Assembly: GCA_032173965.1 (NCBI GenBank)
Contig: CM063294.1
Coordinates: 10,530,452-10,594,451, forward strand
DNA: 64,000 nucleotides
From: Sitta carolinensis
Taxonomy: Eukaryota; Chordata; Aves; Passeriformes; Sittidae
Direction: 5' to 3'
The first letter of the stretch is position 1. Every line of letters starts with the position of its first letter. Below, piece by piece: positions 1-11,040 of this stretch. The position numbers and the translations under genes are program-made. The notes beneath the pieces were generated by a model. It did not search any database, was not told the DNA's origin, and saw only the letters and a list, made by a program, of their open reading frames with translations.

Positions 1-3000
1 TACTACAGGGGAGGGAAACTGTCCTGGTAATTTAGTATCAGAAATCTGTCTTAATCTTTTCTTTCTTATTTTTAGTAGATATTCAAAACTTTGCTCAGTT
101 TTATTTTTTGGGAAAGTAGACAGTGTTTCATGTCTGTTCTGAAATGAGTTAATCTCTAGAGATTAAGATAGACAAGTCATTTCATGTGTCTGTTTTTATG
201 TGCAAATGCGTAAATTTAAGGAACAATTTAATTTTGTTCAGTTTCCTATTTTTTTAATTTCATGTACAAAGGTGTTCATTGTACACCAGAGTTACCACAG
301 TTCCATGAAAGTTAAGACCTGGATCAGAACCACTATCCCAAGTCAATACTGAATTTTTTTATCTAATTCTTATGCCAGAAGGGATTTGAACCTTTTTGGG
401 TTTATATACAGTATGTATGTTTTTGTTTTTACAAAAATAAGATGTCATTGAGAATAGATGTTTTCACTTCAAAGAGAACCTGCCCATATTTCAAACAGAA
501 CTGTGGCAGCTTCTATATTACAGTATATTTAAGTCTTTCATCAGTTTGGCTCATTGCTGTAGTCAGCCTTTTTTCTCTCTTTTTAATCTTTTTTTTCTCC
601 TTTTTCTAAAGCAGCATTTAGAAATGGTGCTGAGAAGAGGCACATTACCAGCTGGTCCTGCTAAATAACCTCTGCTGACCTGAGCAGGCAGATGGAAAGG
701 GTTCATTTGTAGTGATAGATCTCGTATGGGAATCTTTGAGGCTTGCTCATGTTGAGAAGATTAGCGCTGTCCTTCACGTGCAGGTCACTCGTTCTGACCA
801 CTGCTCCTTGCAGCACAGGCTGTGGGAACATTCCCAGTGTCAGGCAAGGCAGAGGGAAAGGGTCAAATGCAGCCTTTGATGTGTCCTGTGAAGGAACTGG
901 CAGGGAAGTGATGTGAATTCAGGGAACTTAGGCTTTGCTTATCTGTGTATTTTCAGGTGCAGAGATGTGAGAGGGTTGATTTGGCTCAGTGTTACTCTTT
1001 GCTGGAGCAAGACAGTTTGCATGTGAGGGGGTATATGGTTGCCATAAAAGAGAAGATGTAAAATCCCTGGTCAGACCTGCTGGGAGGATTTTTTGGTGTT
1101 ACTGACTGAGGTTTCTTAACCTTTCTTCAGAGAGTTCCTGTATCCAGCTTAATCTCTGTCACCTCTCTCTGAAACTCAGTTTCACTTGAAAATGGGCAGG
1201 AGATGGGGAGGAAAAGTTAAACTTGACTGAAGATGTTAAGGGTTATTTTGGGTTTGAACCTAGTTCTGTTTTTAAAATTAAATTAATCCCTAGGCACTGT
1301 CAGGCAGCCCAAGGATAATGGGTGTAGCAGGGAGCATTGATTTTTATTCCTCCGAGCATGTGGTCAGGAATGTGTCATCTGTGTTGCTCATTCAGCATAT
1401 AAACTCTCAAACCATTAACCTGTTCTGAACTCTGTAGGCACATATGCAGGAAAAAAATTACTTTAAAATGTTCGTTGCAGTAGACAGGGTAAACAGGATC
1501 AGATCAGGTTTTTAGTTTGATATTTCACTGTCCCTTTGTCATTCGTGGGTGTCAGAATAAAACTTGGTATAAACACACATGAGATGCTTATTAGGTCACT
1601 TCAGAATTTGCGTTGAAGAAATTTCTTAACTTGGTGTGAAGTTGTTTCCCCTCTTGAAAAGGTTTTTAGAGTTTCTGTAGTGCTTTGTGTGAAAATGCAG
1701 AGGCCATCCTCACATTCTCTGCTCGTGTTTTATCTCCTGCACTGCACGCTCAGCAAGGGGACATTTCCCCTTGGAGGAACAGTTGCCTTCCTGGCAATGT
1801 CTACAGTAAAATAACATTAAAAAGAAATACAAGTACACATGTATTAGGAAGTGAATGGTTCCTTTTATTACTGCTGGCCATTTATTAAAAAGGAGATGGT
1901 TCTGGTTTAATTAACCCAGTTGAGAGCAGCAGATGGGGCAGAATGTCTTGCAGCGATAAGACAATTCCGAAATGGCACCAGATGTTGGAAGCTGTCCCTG
2001 GTGGTGTTTGAGTGCAGCACAGATGTTCCAGTCCCACCTGGCTGCCTCCTAAGCACTGCAGGCTAAGCAGCTGTGATGTAACCTATATACTGTACGCAGA
2101 ACACTAAAAGCAAAGTAATTGAACTGCTGCAGCTTCTTCTGCAGAGGGTGGGACTGCTTGGAGGTGAAATCTTTGAGGACAAACAAATAAGGTCAACTTC
2201 TTGGCTTCCTGTGGTCAGTGAAATCCCTGCTTAAAAGCAGTACCAACCATAACTAGGTGATTTTTGTAACTTCCCCGAGTTGATTTTTAAAATAAGCTTT
2301 ACCATATGGTTCTTAAATCTTCTGCCTTTATACCTTGGCTGTATCTTTTTAGTGAAAAATTGTTACTAAGCTGCATTCAGAACTTAATAATTTATATGCT
2401 GTATACAAATGTGTAGTTGGAAAATTTAATGTTCTTGCTGTAGAAAGGAAGCAAACTTATAAAAGAATGAACACAAATGCAAGCTCTGTCCCTGAAATCC
2501 TAATTCAAGACCATTGCAGAATCATTCATGCTTTAAGTAACACAAAAACTAAATATAAGGTGACATGTAATTTTTCATAGGAAGCATAATAAATTAACTT
2601 CTATACAATAAGAATGCTTGGCTTTTTTATATTATGCTTCCAGATTTTTAATTTTACAAAGTGCCAAACTGGTAGCACCTCTCCCTAGTTAAAAAATTGT
2701 TAATCTTTTTAGTATCTCGAAATTTATTTTTAGAGGTGACAAAAACTTACATGTTTTAGTTCTTCCCATGGAAAATAAAACTGCAAGATCTGCAAGGCAG
2801 TTGGAAATAATCCAGTGTATTGTTGCTCAGGCTTGTATAAACACAGTGTGGGGATGAACAGGAAAACAGAGCCGACTTAGGGAGCAGAATCAATAAATCC
2901 ATGGTGTCAAGTGCAGACCAGCTTTTCTTCATAAATCCCACATGCAGTTGTTGCAATGGATCTTTGCACAGTCCTGTAACAGCTTTTGGCTTCCCTCTGT

Positions 3001-3006
3001 TCCTAG
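1..3006 (+). other. CLINT1: CLINT1 intron sequence upstream of exon A
   Basis: I found no exon here. The preceding CLINT1 exon, expected to encode a VDLFDG-type segment, was not seen. The sequence is AT-rich, unique-looking and without a recognised repeat. Confidence 0.7.
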
Positions 3007-3084
3007 GTGGATCGAGTGACCCATTTGGAGGATTTGCTGATTTTAGTTCCCCTGCTGCTTCAGCGAGTTTCCCGTCGTCGCAAG
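3007..3084 (+). CDS. CLINT1: CLINT1 coding exon A (FGGFADF motif)
   Basis: The acceptor is tcctag and the donor is gtagga. The exon begins with the last 2 nt of a codon started upstream and ends with 1 nt of the next. It encodes GSSDPFGGFADFSSPAA and a Ser-rich end, matching the GSADLFGGFADF region of the mammalian protein. Confidence 0.93.
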
Positions 3085-6000
3085 GTAGGATTGATTTAGG
3101 GATTGCAGTGCTGCTGAAGGGTGGAAGGAGGGCAAGAGGTGCCAGGTGGCATTATTGAGAGTCCCTTCCCTTTCCAGAGTAAACTCTGTGTGTGTAACTG
3201 CACCACAAGTGCTCTGGGAGGAAGGAAGATGCAGCCTGGCTCTGTGCATGTGCAGATATTTTACCTGCAGACAGACAAGCTTATCAGGAGACATGGCCAC
3301 TATCTGAAAAGTATTCCCTTAGAATTGGACTGGAAATCAATAAAATATGCTTGGAAACCACCTAAAGTTATCCATTTTCGTTTGGTGGAATGTTTGTGGG
3401 ATCCTAGAGGGCTGCAGGCAGTCCTGGAGTGGGGAGAGCTGGCTGGCTCTTCTTTGTGAAGTTAATGTTTGTGATGGGGGGTTCTCAGCCAGGGTGCAAG
3501 ATTTAGTACAAAGTGAGAAAAGAACACCAAAGAGGCTGAGCAGCAAATCTACCTGGGAGCCAGCTTTTAGTCAGCATGTTTACATCTCCTCCTTTATTTT
3601 GCTGTGTTGGGAAAGCTCTACTGGGTCTGGGTTAGTTAACAGACTTTCAGTTTACTTGGTAGGGAAGAACTGCTCTGGTTTTTTACAGGATTTCACAGTC
3701 AAACCCAAGTTGCTTTGCAAACACAAAGCTGCCTACTATGCAAATAACTCCTGTGTTAATACAGTCTAAATTGATACAATCCTTTATCTGCATTAACATG
3801 ATTAATCTATTCCAATCACCATTATGCAAGGGACAGGGAGTCCTGTGAAATGATTAATCATTCCTGAACAGTGTAAGCCCCTCTAGAAATCTTTTCCTTC
3901 TTGATTAATCATCTTTGAAGTCCTACTGAAGGGGCAAAACCTTCTCCCTTTTACCCCCACTTCCATTATTGGTGCTCAGTGCACAGGTCTGAACACAGAA
4001 GGAGCACACTCAGCATTTACTTATCTATCAAGAATATTTAAAGTAGGTTTTAATTTTTAATACGTAATACTAATTGAAACATTCTAATATAGTGCCTCTT
4101 TGTGAGGAAGATCAAAGCAAATGTTCTAGTAAGGCCCTCAGCTAATGAATATTAGCCCACTTCATGCACTGAAGTTGTTGGCAATACTTGGATTTTGTGA
4201 ACAAATTTTCTCTTCTACTACTCTTTAAATTGTAATGTGTTGGTAAAGAGAGATGACTAAAGGTTGAAGGTGTATGTTGATAAATATTTACACAAAGTGT
4301 AAAAGATTGCTGCAGTTATCCATGAGTGGGTGGAATACATTATGGAAGTAGCCATTGCATAGGGCAGGAAACAGAAACTGGCACTGGATTCATCTGCCCC
4401 AGCTCAAAGTGTTTGAGTCTTTGTTCAGTCAGCTAAAGAAATCCAAGAGATGATTTAAACGTTCACCAGCACTCCCAGTTCCTGTCCTGTGGCAGCACTG
4501 TTGTTTGTGATGTAGCTGAAGTACCAAAAGTGAATCAGCGAGAGAATGAAAAAGCAGAGCTGGCCAGTGGCCCAAGCTCAGAGTGTGATTCACTGTGTGG
4601 CCTGTGAGCTGTTTAAATGGTGTTGCTTTATATTCAGCATCATCTGCAAATGCTGTTTTAAGCTTTTCTTCCTCCATCACTGCTGTGAAGCAACACTTTC
4701 CCTGTTAATAGGGAAACAAGTGTTTTGAGGGAGGGAACATCTCCTCCTGTTTGACTCCAAGGTTTGACACGCTCTCAGTTCACTGGTTTGTGTCACAACA
4801 TATGTGATGCTGAAGAGGTGCCCTTGCAGGTGTCTACACACAGCTCGTGCTCTTGGCTCTGCCTTCACAGAGAAATGCAGAGAGCTCTGGTTCTGTGTTC
4901 TGATTTAAACACTTGTCTCCAAAAACCCATCTATTGAAATGGAGCAGTGTTCAAGTGGTGAACTACAACAGTTCATCAAAGATTCTGCTGGGAGAAATGA
5001 TTGATCCAAGATCGAAGTTCTGCTTCAAATCAAGGCATTTAGTTCAGGAATCAAATTTAAAAAAACCTAATGTGTTTTACATGAGCACTTCATGGATAGA
5101 AAGTGCTTATTCCTTATTACCTCAAATAAGCTTTCTCTGGCAGCCTCCTCTCAAAGTTCTGGAGTTTATTCCCCTCAGCATAGTTTTATACAAAAAGCTG
5201 TAGTTGTATACAACCAAATTTGGAGGTAGTTGTCTTTATCATGATGAAATTTGTGTTATCCAGTTGCTTGTTCCTGACAACTGCTCTCTCTGCAAATACC
5301 AGAATGCCAAGCTAAAAGGTTGATGAATATTATCCAAGTTCTCAGTGTTGTTCTGACTGTAGTCTCCAGTCTGCCCCAAGTTATCTTCCAGTTGTACTTC
5401 AACTGAAGCAAGCCTGTCCCTGCTTGTCTGGCATCCACAGGTGACATCAAACATCTTCTACTTTCTGTGTGTATGGGTGTTTCATATTCCTTTCGTACCT
5501 TGTTAAAATTGTTGGAATATTCATGAGAGGGAATGATGTCCAGATGGAGGTTCTACCTGCAGATGTTAATCTGGACGGACACAGATCAGCTCTCATTTGT
5601 TTCAGTTCATGGAATATGGCATTTGCTCAGTGCCTTTCTCTAAGTCTTGTCTTTCTTTTCTGTCTCACTTCCTCCCACACTGCTGCCTTTCCTTCAGGTA
5701 CAGCAACAAGTGGAAATGGAGACTTCGGTGACTGGAGTGCCTTCAACCAAGCTTCTCCTTGTGCCAGTGCTTCGTCTGGAGAGCTCTTCAGCAGCACAGC
5801 ACAGCAGCCAGCTCTAGAGCTCTTCAGTGGCTCACAGCCAGCTTCAGGCCAGCCTCCAGCTGCTTCCAATTCTGTGGATCTTTTTGATTTGATGGGACCC
5901 TCTCAGACAACCATGACCTCCTCACAAAGCATGAATTTCTCCATGATGAGTTCCAATTCCATGGGCGTCAGTTTACCCATGTCCAGGTCACAGGTATGCT

Positions 6001-9000
6001 GCTGTTGCTACACTTTGCTAAATGATCATCTTCTCTTCTCCTTAATCACAGCATTTAAAATTAATCCATTCCTCTCCTGGAATGCATTAGACCTGGTCAT
6101 TCAGAGGTGATCAACATTTTATCAAAAATGTTTCAATTGCCTCCTAAACAGAAAAGTCTCTTCTTGAAGATGGGCTTCATAGCTCTAGGTAGTGCAGCTG
6201 CTTTTTTGGATGAATTGAGTTTGGTAGTGTAAAGCCATTCCCCACAGAATGTTACAGGTTTCCAGCCTCAAGTAGGTGGAGGTGAGGACTGGTCTGTTCT
6301 GCAAAAGACAGAAGTTCCTGCTGCAGTGGAGACTGGCTTGGAAACTGTAGTGGATCAGCCTGGTATCAGGAGGAAAGAATCAGCATGTTTGAATTCCAAA
6401 CTTGGCTGCTGCTGGTCACAGTCAAGTCAAGGTCCACACTGATGTGGGACTTGACCTCTGCTTACTCTTTTAACCTAACTGTGGAACAGCACCCAGCAGC
6501 CCTGCTTTGGAAGAGCTGAAGTTCATGGCTTCATGGGTTTTTATTATCTTTTGTGGAAAACTAAATATTTGTTGTTTAGTCCTGTTTCCTGCCAGTAAAT
6601 AGTTTCAAGTGAATCCCAACAAACATTTCTTTTTTAGCCTCTGCAAAGCGTGAACCCAATGATGCCGAAGCCAAACTCACTTTATAATGCAAGGACAGAG
6701 ATGGTCCAGAAAAATGCAAGCAAAACTCTACCCTCAACTTGGTCAGATCCCAGTGTAAATATCAGTTTGGACAATTTAGTACCTGGGATGCAGCCTTCCA
6801 AACCCCAACAGCCATCGCTTAATACCATGATGCAGCAACAGAGTAAGTGATCATTGCATTGTTTTGCCTGCTGAGTTCTGTCTGTGTTCCACAGGCTGTC
6901 CCTGAGATCCAAGTCATCTGTCCATTACTGCTTTCCTTCCTTTAGTCACACTTGTTTCATAAACCACTGTGACATTGTGACACAAGTGATGTTCTTTAAA
7001 TGGAGATTGGTGTATCAGGAGGCTGTGTTCTGTGCAGGTTCTGCTGCAGAGCTTGCACCATTGCTGTATCTTGACTTTGGGACTCCTAATCCTTAGAACT
7101 TCTCTAGAATATTTATTGGTATGAAACTATATTCATACCTTCTACAGAAGTTTTCTGAGTCTTCATGCAGAAAATAGGGAAACAAGTGCAAGAGAATCAT
7201 GGAATCATTAAGGTCAGAAAAGACCTCAGGGATATCCGAGTCCAACCTGTGCCCCATCCCCACCTTGTCACCAGCCCAGAGCCCTGAGTGCCATGTCCAG
7301 TCCTTCCTTGGACCCCTCCAGGGATGGGGACTCCAGACATCCCTGGGCAGCCCCTTCCAGTGCCTCACCATTTCAGTAAGGAAATCCCTCCTGATGTCCC
7401 AATCAGGAAACAGCTACAGCCTGGCCATTGTGTCCATGTGCACAGCAGTGCACAGTTCCCCAGAGCACACAGTGCCCACAGCAGCTCCCGAGACACACTG
7501 CCCACACCGCTCCAGACACACAGTGCCACAGCCCCAGAGCACAAGTGCCCACACAGGCTCCCCCGAGCACACAGTGCCCACACAGGCTCCCCAGAGCACA
7601 CAGTGCCCACACAGGCTCCCCAGAGCACAGAGTGCCCACACAGGCTCCCCGAGCACACAGTGCCCACACAGGCTCCCCAGAGCACACAGTGCCCACACAG
7701 GCTCCCCAGAGCACACAGTGCCCACACAGGCTCCCCAGAGCACAGAGTGCCCACACAGGCTCCCCAGAGCACACACAGCCCACACAGGCTCCCCAGAGCA
7801 CACAGTGCCCACACAGGCTCCCCAGAGCACACAGTGCCCACACAGGCTCCCCAGAGCACACAGTGCCCACACAGGCTCCCCAGAGCACAGAGTGCCCACA
7901 CAGGCTCCCCAGAGCACACACAGCCCACACAGGCTCCCCAGAGCACACAGTGCCCACACAGGCTCCCCAGAGCACACAGTGCCCACACAGGCTCCCCAGA
8001 GCACACAGTGCCCACAGCAGCTCCCCATAGCACACAGTGCCCACAGCAGCTCCCCAGAGCACACAGTGCCCACACAGGCTCCCCAGAGCACACAGTGCCC
8101 ACACAGGCTCCCCAGAGCACACAGTGCCCACACAGGCTCCCCAGAGCACACAGTGCCCACACAGGCTCCCCAGAGCACACAGTGCCCACAGCAGCTCCCC
8201 AGAGCACACAGTGCCCACACAGGCTCCCCAGAGCACACAGTGCCCACACAGGCTCCCAGAGCACACAGTGCCCACACAGGCTCCCCAGAGCACACAGTGC
8301 CCACACAGGCTCCCCAGAGCACACAGTGCCCACACAGGCTCCCCAGAGCACACAGTGCCCACACAGGCTCCCCAGAGCACACAGTGCCCACACAGGCTCC
8401 CCAGAGCACACAGTGCCCACACAGGCTCCCCAGAGCACACAGTGCCCACACAGGCTCCCCAAAGCACACAGTGCCCACACAGGCTCCCCAGAGCACACAG
8501 TGCCCACAGCAGCTCCCCAGAGCACAGAGTGCCCACAGCAGCTCCCCAGAGCACAGAGTGCCCACACAGGCTCCCCAGAGCACACACAGCCCACACAGGC
8601 TCCCCAGAGCACACAGTGCCCACACAGGCTCCCCAGAGCACACAGTGCCCACACAGGCTCCCCAGAGCACACACAGCCCACACAGGCTCCCCAGAGCACA
8701 CAGTGCCCACACAGGCTCCCCAGAGCACACAGTGCCCACACAGGCTCCCCAAAGCACACAGTGCCCACACAGGCTCCCCAGAGCAGACAGTGCCCACAGC
8801 AGCTCCCCAGAGCACACAGTGCCCACACAGGCTCCCCAGAGCACACAGTGCCCACACAGGCTCCCCAGAGCACACAGTGCCCACACAGGCTCCCCAGAGC
8901 ACACAGTGCCCACACAGGCTCCCCAAAGCACACAGTGCCCACACAGGCTCCCCAGAGCACACAGTGCCCACACAGGCTCCCCAGAGCACACAGTGCCCAC

Positions 9001-10002
9001 ACAGGCTCCCCAGAGCACACAGTGCCCACACAGGCTCCCCAGAGCACAGAGTGCCCACACAGGCTCCCCAAAGCACACAGTGCCCACACAGGCTCCCCAG
9101 AGCACACAGTGCCCACAGCAGCTCCCCAGAGCACACAGTGCCCACACAGGCTCCCCAAAGCACACAGTGCCCACACAGGCTCCCCAGAGCACACAGTGCC
9201 CACACAGGCTCCCCAGAGCACACACAGCCCACACAGGCTCCCCAGAGCACACAGTGCCCACAGCAGCTCCCCAGAGCACACAGTGCCCACACAGGCTCCC
9301 CAAAGCACACAGTGCCCACACAGGCTCCCCAGAGCACACAGTGCCCACAGCAGCTCCCCATAGCACACAGTGCCCACACAGGCTCCCCAGAGCACACAGT
9401 GCCCACACAGGCTCCCCAAAGCACACAGTGCCCACACAGGCTCCCCAAAGCACACAGTGCCCACACAGGCTCCCCAGAGCACACAGTGCCCACACAGGCT
9501 CCCCAGAGCACACAGTGCCCACACAGGCTCCCCAGAGCACACAGTGCCCACAGCAGCTCCCCAGAGCACACAGTGCCCACACAGGCTCCCCAACTCCCTC
9601 GTCCTCCTAGAGCACGGGCAGGTTCCCTCCGTGACGTTTGTGCTCTCTCTCTTTGCCGCAGATATGCAACAGCCAATGAATGTCATGACGCAGAACTTCG
9701 CAGCTGTGAACCTCAGCCCTCAGCCCAGCATGCTGCCCGTGAGACCCCAGGGCAGCACGCTGCTGGGGGGGCCCCTGGGGCTGGCAGTGCCCGGGGTGAT
9801 GGCTGGCACCATGGGCATGGCCTCCATGGCCCCCACGCCCATGATGAACCAGGGAATGATGGGCATGAACATGGGAGTGCCGGCCACGGGGATGAGCACT
9901 ATAGGAATGGGGGTACCCAACATGGCTATGGGCGCTCTCACTCCTGGGACTGTACAGCCCAAGCAAGATGCCTTTGCAAATTTTGCCAATTTTAGCAAAT
10001 AA
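3007..10002 (+). CDS. CLINT1: CLINT1 (clathrin interactor 1, epsinR/enthoprotin), 3' part: last four coding exons
   Basis: The coding exons are 3007-3084, 5698-5993, 6638-6842 and 9662-10002. All have AG/GT borders and joining phases, and together they give the last 305 residues. The family is an ENTH-domain adaptor that links clathrin and AP-1/GGA to vesicles between the trans-Golgi network and endosomes. The N-terminal ENTH domain lies upstream of this window. Visible here are FGGFADF and GDFGDWSAF, which resemble the gamma-ear (GAE) binding motifs of epsinR, and DLFDLM, a clathrin-box-like motif. A Met/Gly/Asn/Gln-rich tail follows and ends FANFANFSK. The match to mammalian CLINT1 is close throughout the window part, including the segment around STWSDPSVNISLDNL. 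No break is seen. The last intron is inflated by a minisatellite (see 7440-9592). The gene converges on LSM11, whose stop codon is about 19.4 kb away. Confidence 0.97.
3085..5697 (+). other. CLINT1: CLINT1 intron A-B
   Basis: This intron runs between two phase-1 junctions. The open frames inside are short, overlap on both strands and match nothing I know. No repeat was recognised. It includes an AT-rich stretch around 3.77-4.35 kb. Confidence 0.8.
5698..5993 (+). CDS. CLINT1: CLINT1 coding exon B (GDFGDW and DLFDLM motifs)
   Basis: The acceptor is ccttcag and the donor is gtatgct. Length is 296 nt (2 + 98 codons), ending in phase 0 at SMGVSLPMSRSQ. It carries the AP-1 ear-type motif GDFGDWSAF and the clathrin-box-like DLFDLM. 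Confidence 0.95.
5994..6637 (+). other. CLINT1: CLINT1 intron B-C
   Basis: This is a 644-bp phase-0 intron with no other feature recognised. Confidence 0.85.
6638..6842 (+). CDS. CLINT1: CLINT1 coding exon C
   Basis: The acceptor is tttttag and the donor is gtaagt. Length is 205 nt, phase 0 in and phase 1 out. It encodes PLQSVNPMMPKPNSLYN, then the conserved KTLPSTWSDPSVNISLDNL block and a Gln-rich end. Confidence 0.95.
7196..7412 (-). mobile_element. CR1 LINE 3' fragment in CLINT1 last intron
   Basis: The + strand reads as the reverse complement of a CR1 3' end. It shows a diverged tcatggaatcat start, gtccaacctgtg, ccagggatggggactcc, agtgcctcacc and ttcagtaaggaaat in the usual order. It abuts the start of the minisatellite, which suggests the array grew at the edge of this insertion. 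Confidence 0.75.
7440..9592 (+). repeat. 29-bp minisatellite, about 70-74 copies, in CLINT1 last intron
   Basis: A 29-nt unit is tandemly repeated. Its core is ccccagagcacacagtgccc followed by acacaggct. The commonest variants replace acacaggct with acagcagct, gagcacac with aagcacac, or acacagtg with acacacag; a few copies differ by a base or two in length. Copies before about 7560 are more diverged and later ones nearly identical, as expected for recent expansion. Because 29 is not a multiple of 3 and the unit has no stop in most frames, the array produces long artificial open frames on both strands. It is not coding. Confidence 0.97.
9662..10002 (+). CDS. CLINT1: CLINT1 final coding exon with stop
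   Basis: The acceptor tttgccgcag lies about 70 bp after the minisatellite ends. The exon completes an Asn codon and encodes MQQPMNVMTQNFAAVNLS, a Met/Gly-rich stretch and the conserved tail QDAFANFANFSK. The TAA stop is at 10000-10002. Confidence 0.96.
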
Positions 10003-11040
10003 AGATTGTAAAATAAGTAAATAAAATGAGATTAAAATAAAATAAATGGGCAGACTGAATGAAGGATTTTTAGCTGCACAAATATAGCTGGGGAAGGGAT
10101 GGGAAACACTGATCAATTTTTTTTTTCTTTATCAGTTAAAATGTCTACATAAAGAACCAAAAGCTATTTTCTAAGTGTTGAAATAACTAGTGTTCAAATT
10201 CTGGAGAGGTCAGAGATTCTTCTAAGGAATGTGTTGGATGATTTTGCAAAATAATTTGTATTAAGACCATCAAAAAACCTTTCCTACGTAGAAGAACCAA
10301 TTTTAACTTTGAGACTTGATGGAAGACTGGATTGGGGACTGGGTAAAAATGTTTGAATCTAATTTTATACTTTTCTTTTTTCTTGAAGAGCTTTGACTTT
10401 CTTTTCTCCCTCTCCCTGATCGCTTTGTCATAATTGGATCATTCCTTTTACTACCACTGAGTCCACAATTGTGAAGTCACTCAAGTACTATGATCAGTTT
10501 TTTATAAGAATATATATTTTTGTCCAAAAATGGCTTACATATGTGACTATGGCTAATTCAAAGGGACCTGGAATGTATATATACTTTTGCTAATGTTCCA
10601 GCCACACTGCTGTATTATCCAAATTTTTATTGTAAAAATCCTCTCTCGGCAATTCGGTGATCAACAGATTTTTGGGGTCTTAATGTGCTTCTAATGTTAC
10701 AACTGATATCCTGTGCAAGTCTGGGAGAAGCTTTATCCAAGACTGCTGGAAGGTTTCCTTTCAGAAAACTCCAGAAATTGCACTTTCTTGGAGTTCTTTT
10801 CCAGTGGCCCTTGGCATCCTTTGTAGCAGCAATGTCCCTAAGGAGCCGCTGGTTCAGGGCCTCAGCAGCAGGTGAATCACACTTCAGTGATGTAAATCTA
10901 GAACCTAACTGTCTCCAATGGCATTGGATCCTGACTTTTATACAACACTTGGTGATTCTTTTGTGTAAATATGGCATTAGCAGCTGTGGAATCCAATAGA
11001 GGAGTAAAAAAATATATATATATTAATAAAGGAGACCTGT
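10003..11040 (+). other. CLINT1: CLINT1 3' UTR with several poly(A) signals (end uncertain)
   Basis: AATAAA occurs at 9998-10003 (containing the stop codon), 10020-10025, 10036-10041 and 10041-10046. A distal copy lies at 11025-11030. AT-rich sequence without open frames or repeats continues to about 11.4 kb. The end chosen here is the distal signal; the actual cleavage site cannot be read from sequence. Confidence 0.5.

Noticed and set aside
360..420. tRNA-like B-box sequence (gggatttgaacc)
   Set aside because: No matching A box, acceptor stem or cloverleaf can be drawn around it.
7440..9592. CRISPR-like array
   Set aside because: The units are directly adjacent without unique spacers, and the context is a vertebrate intron.
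7199..9995. Very long open frames (over 600 codons) on both strands across 7.2-10.0 kb
   Set aside because: They are made of a 29-bp tandem repeat without stop codons, read in several frames at once. The array lies in an intron bounded by good splice sites, and no protein family matches.
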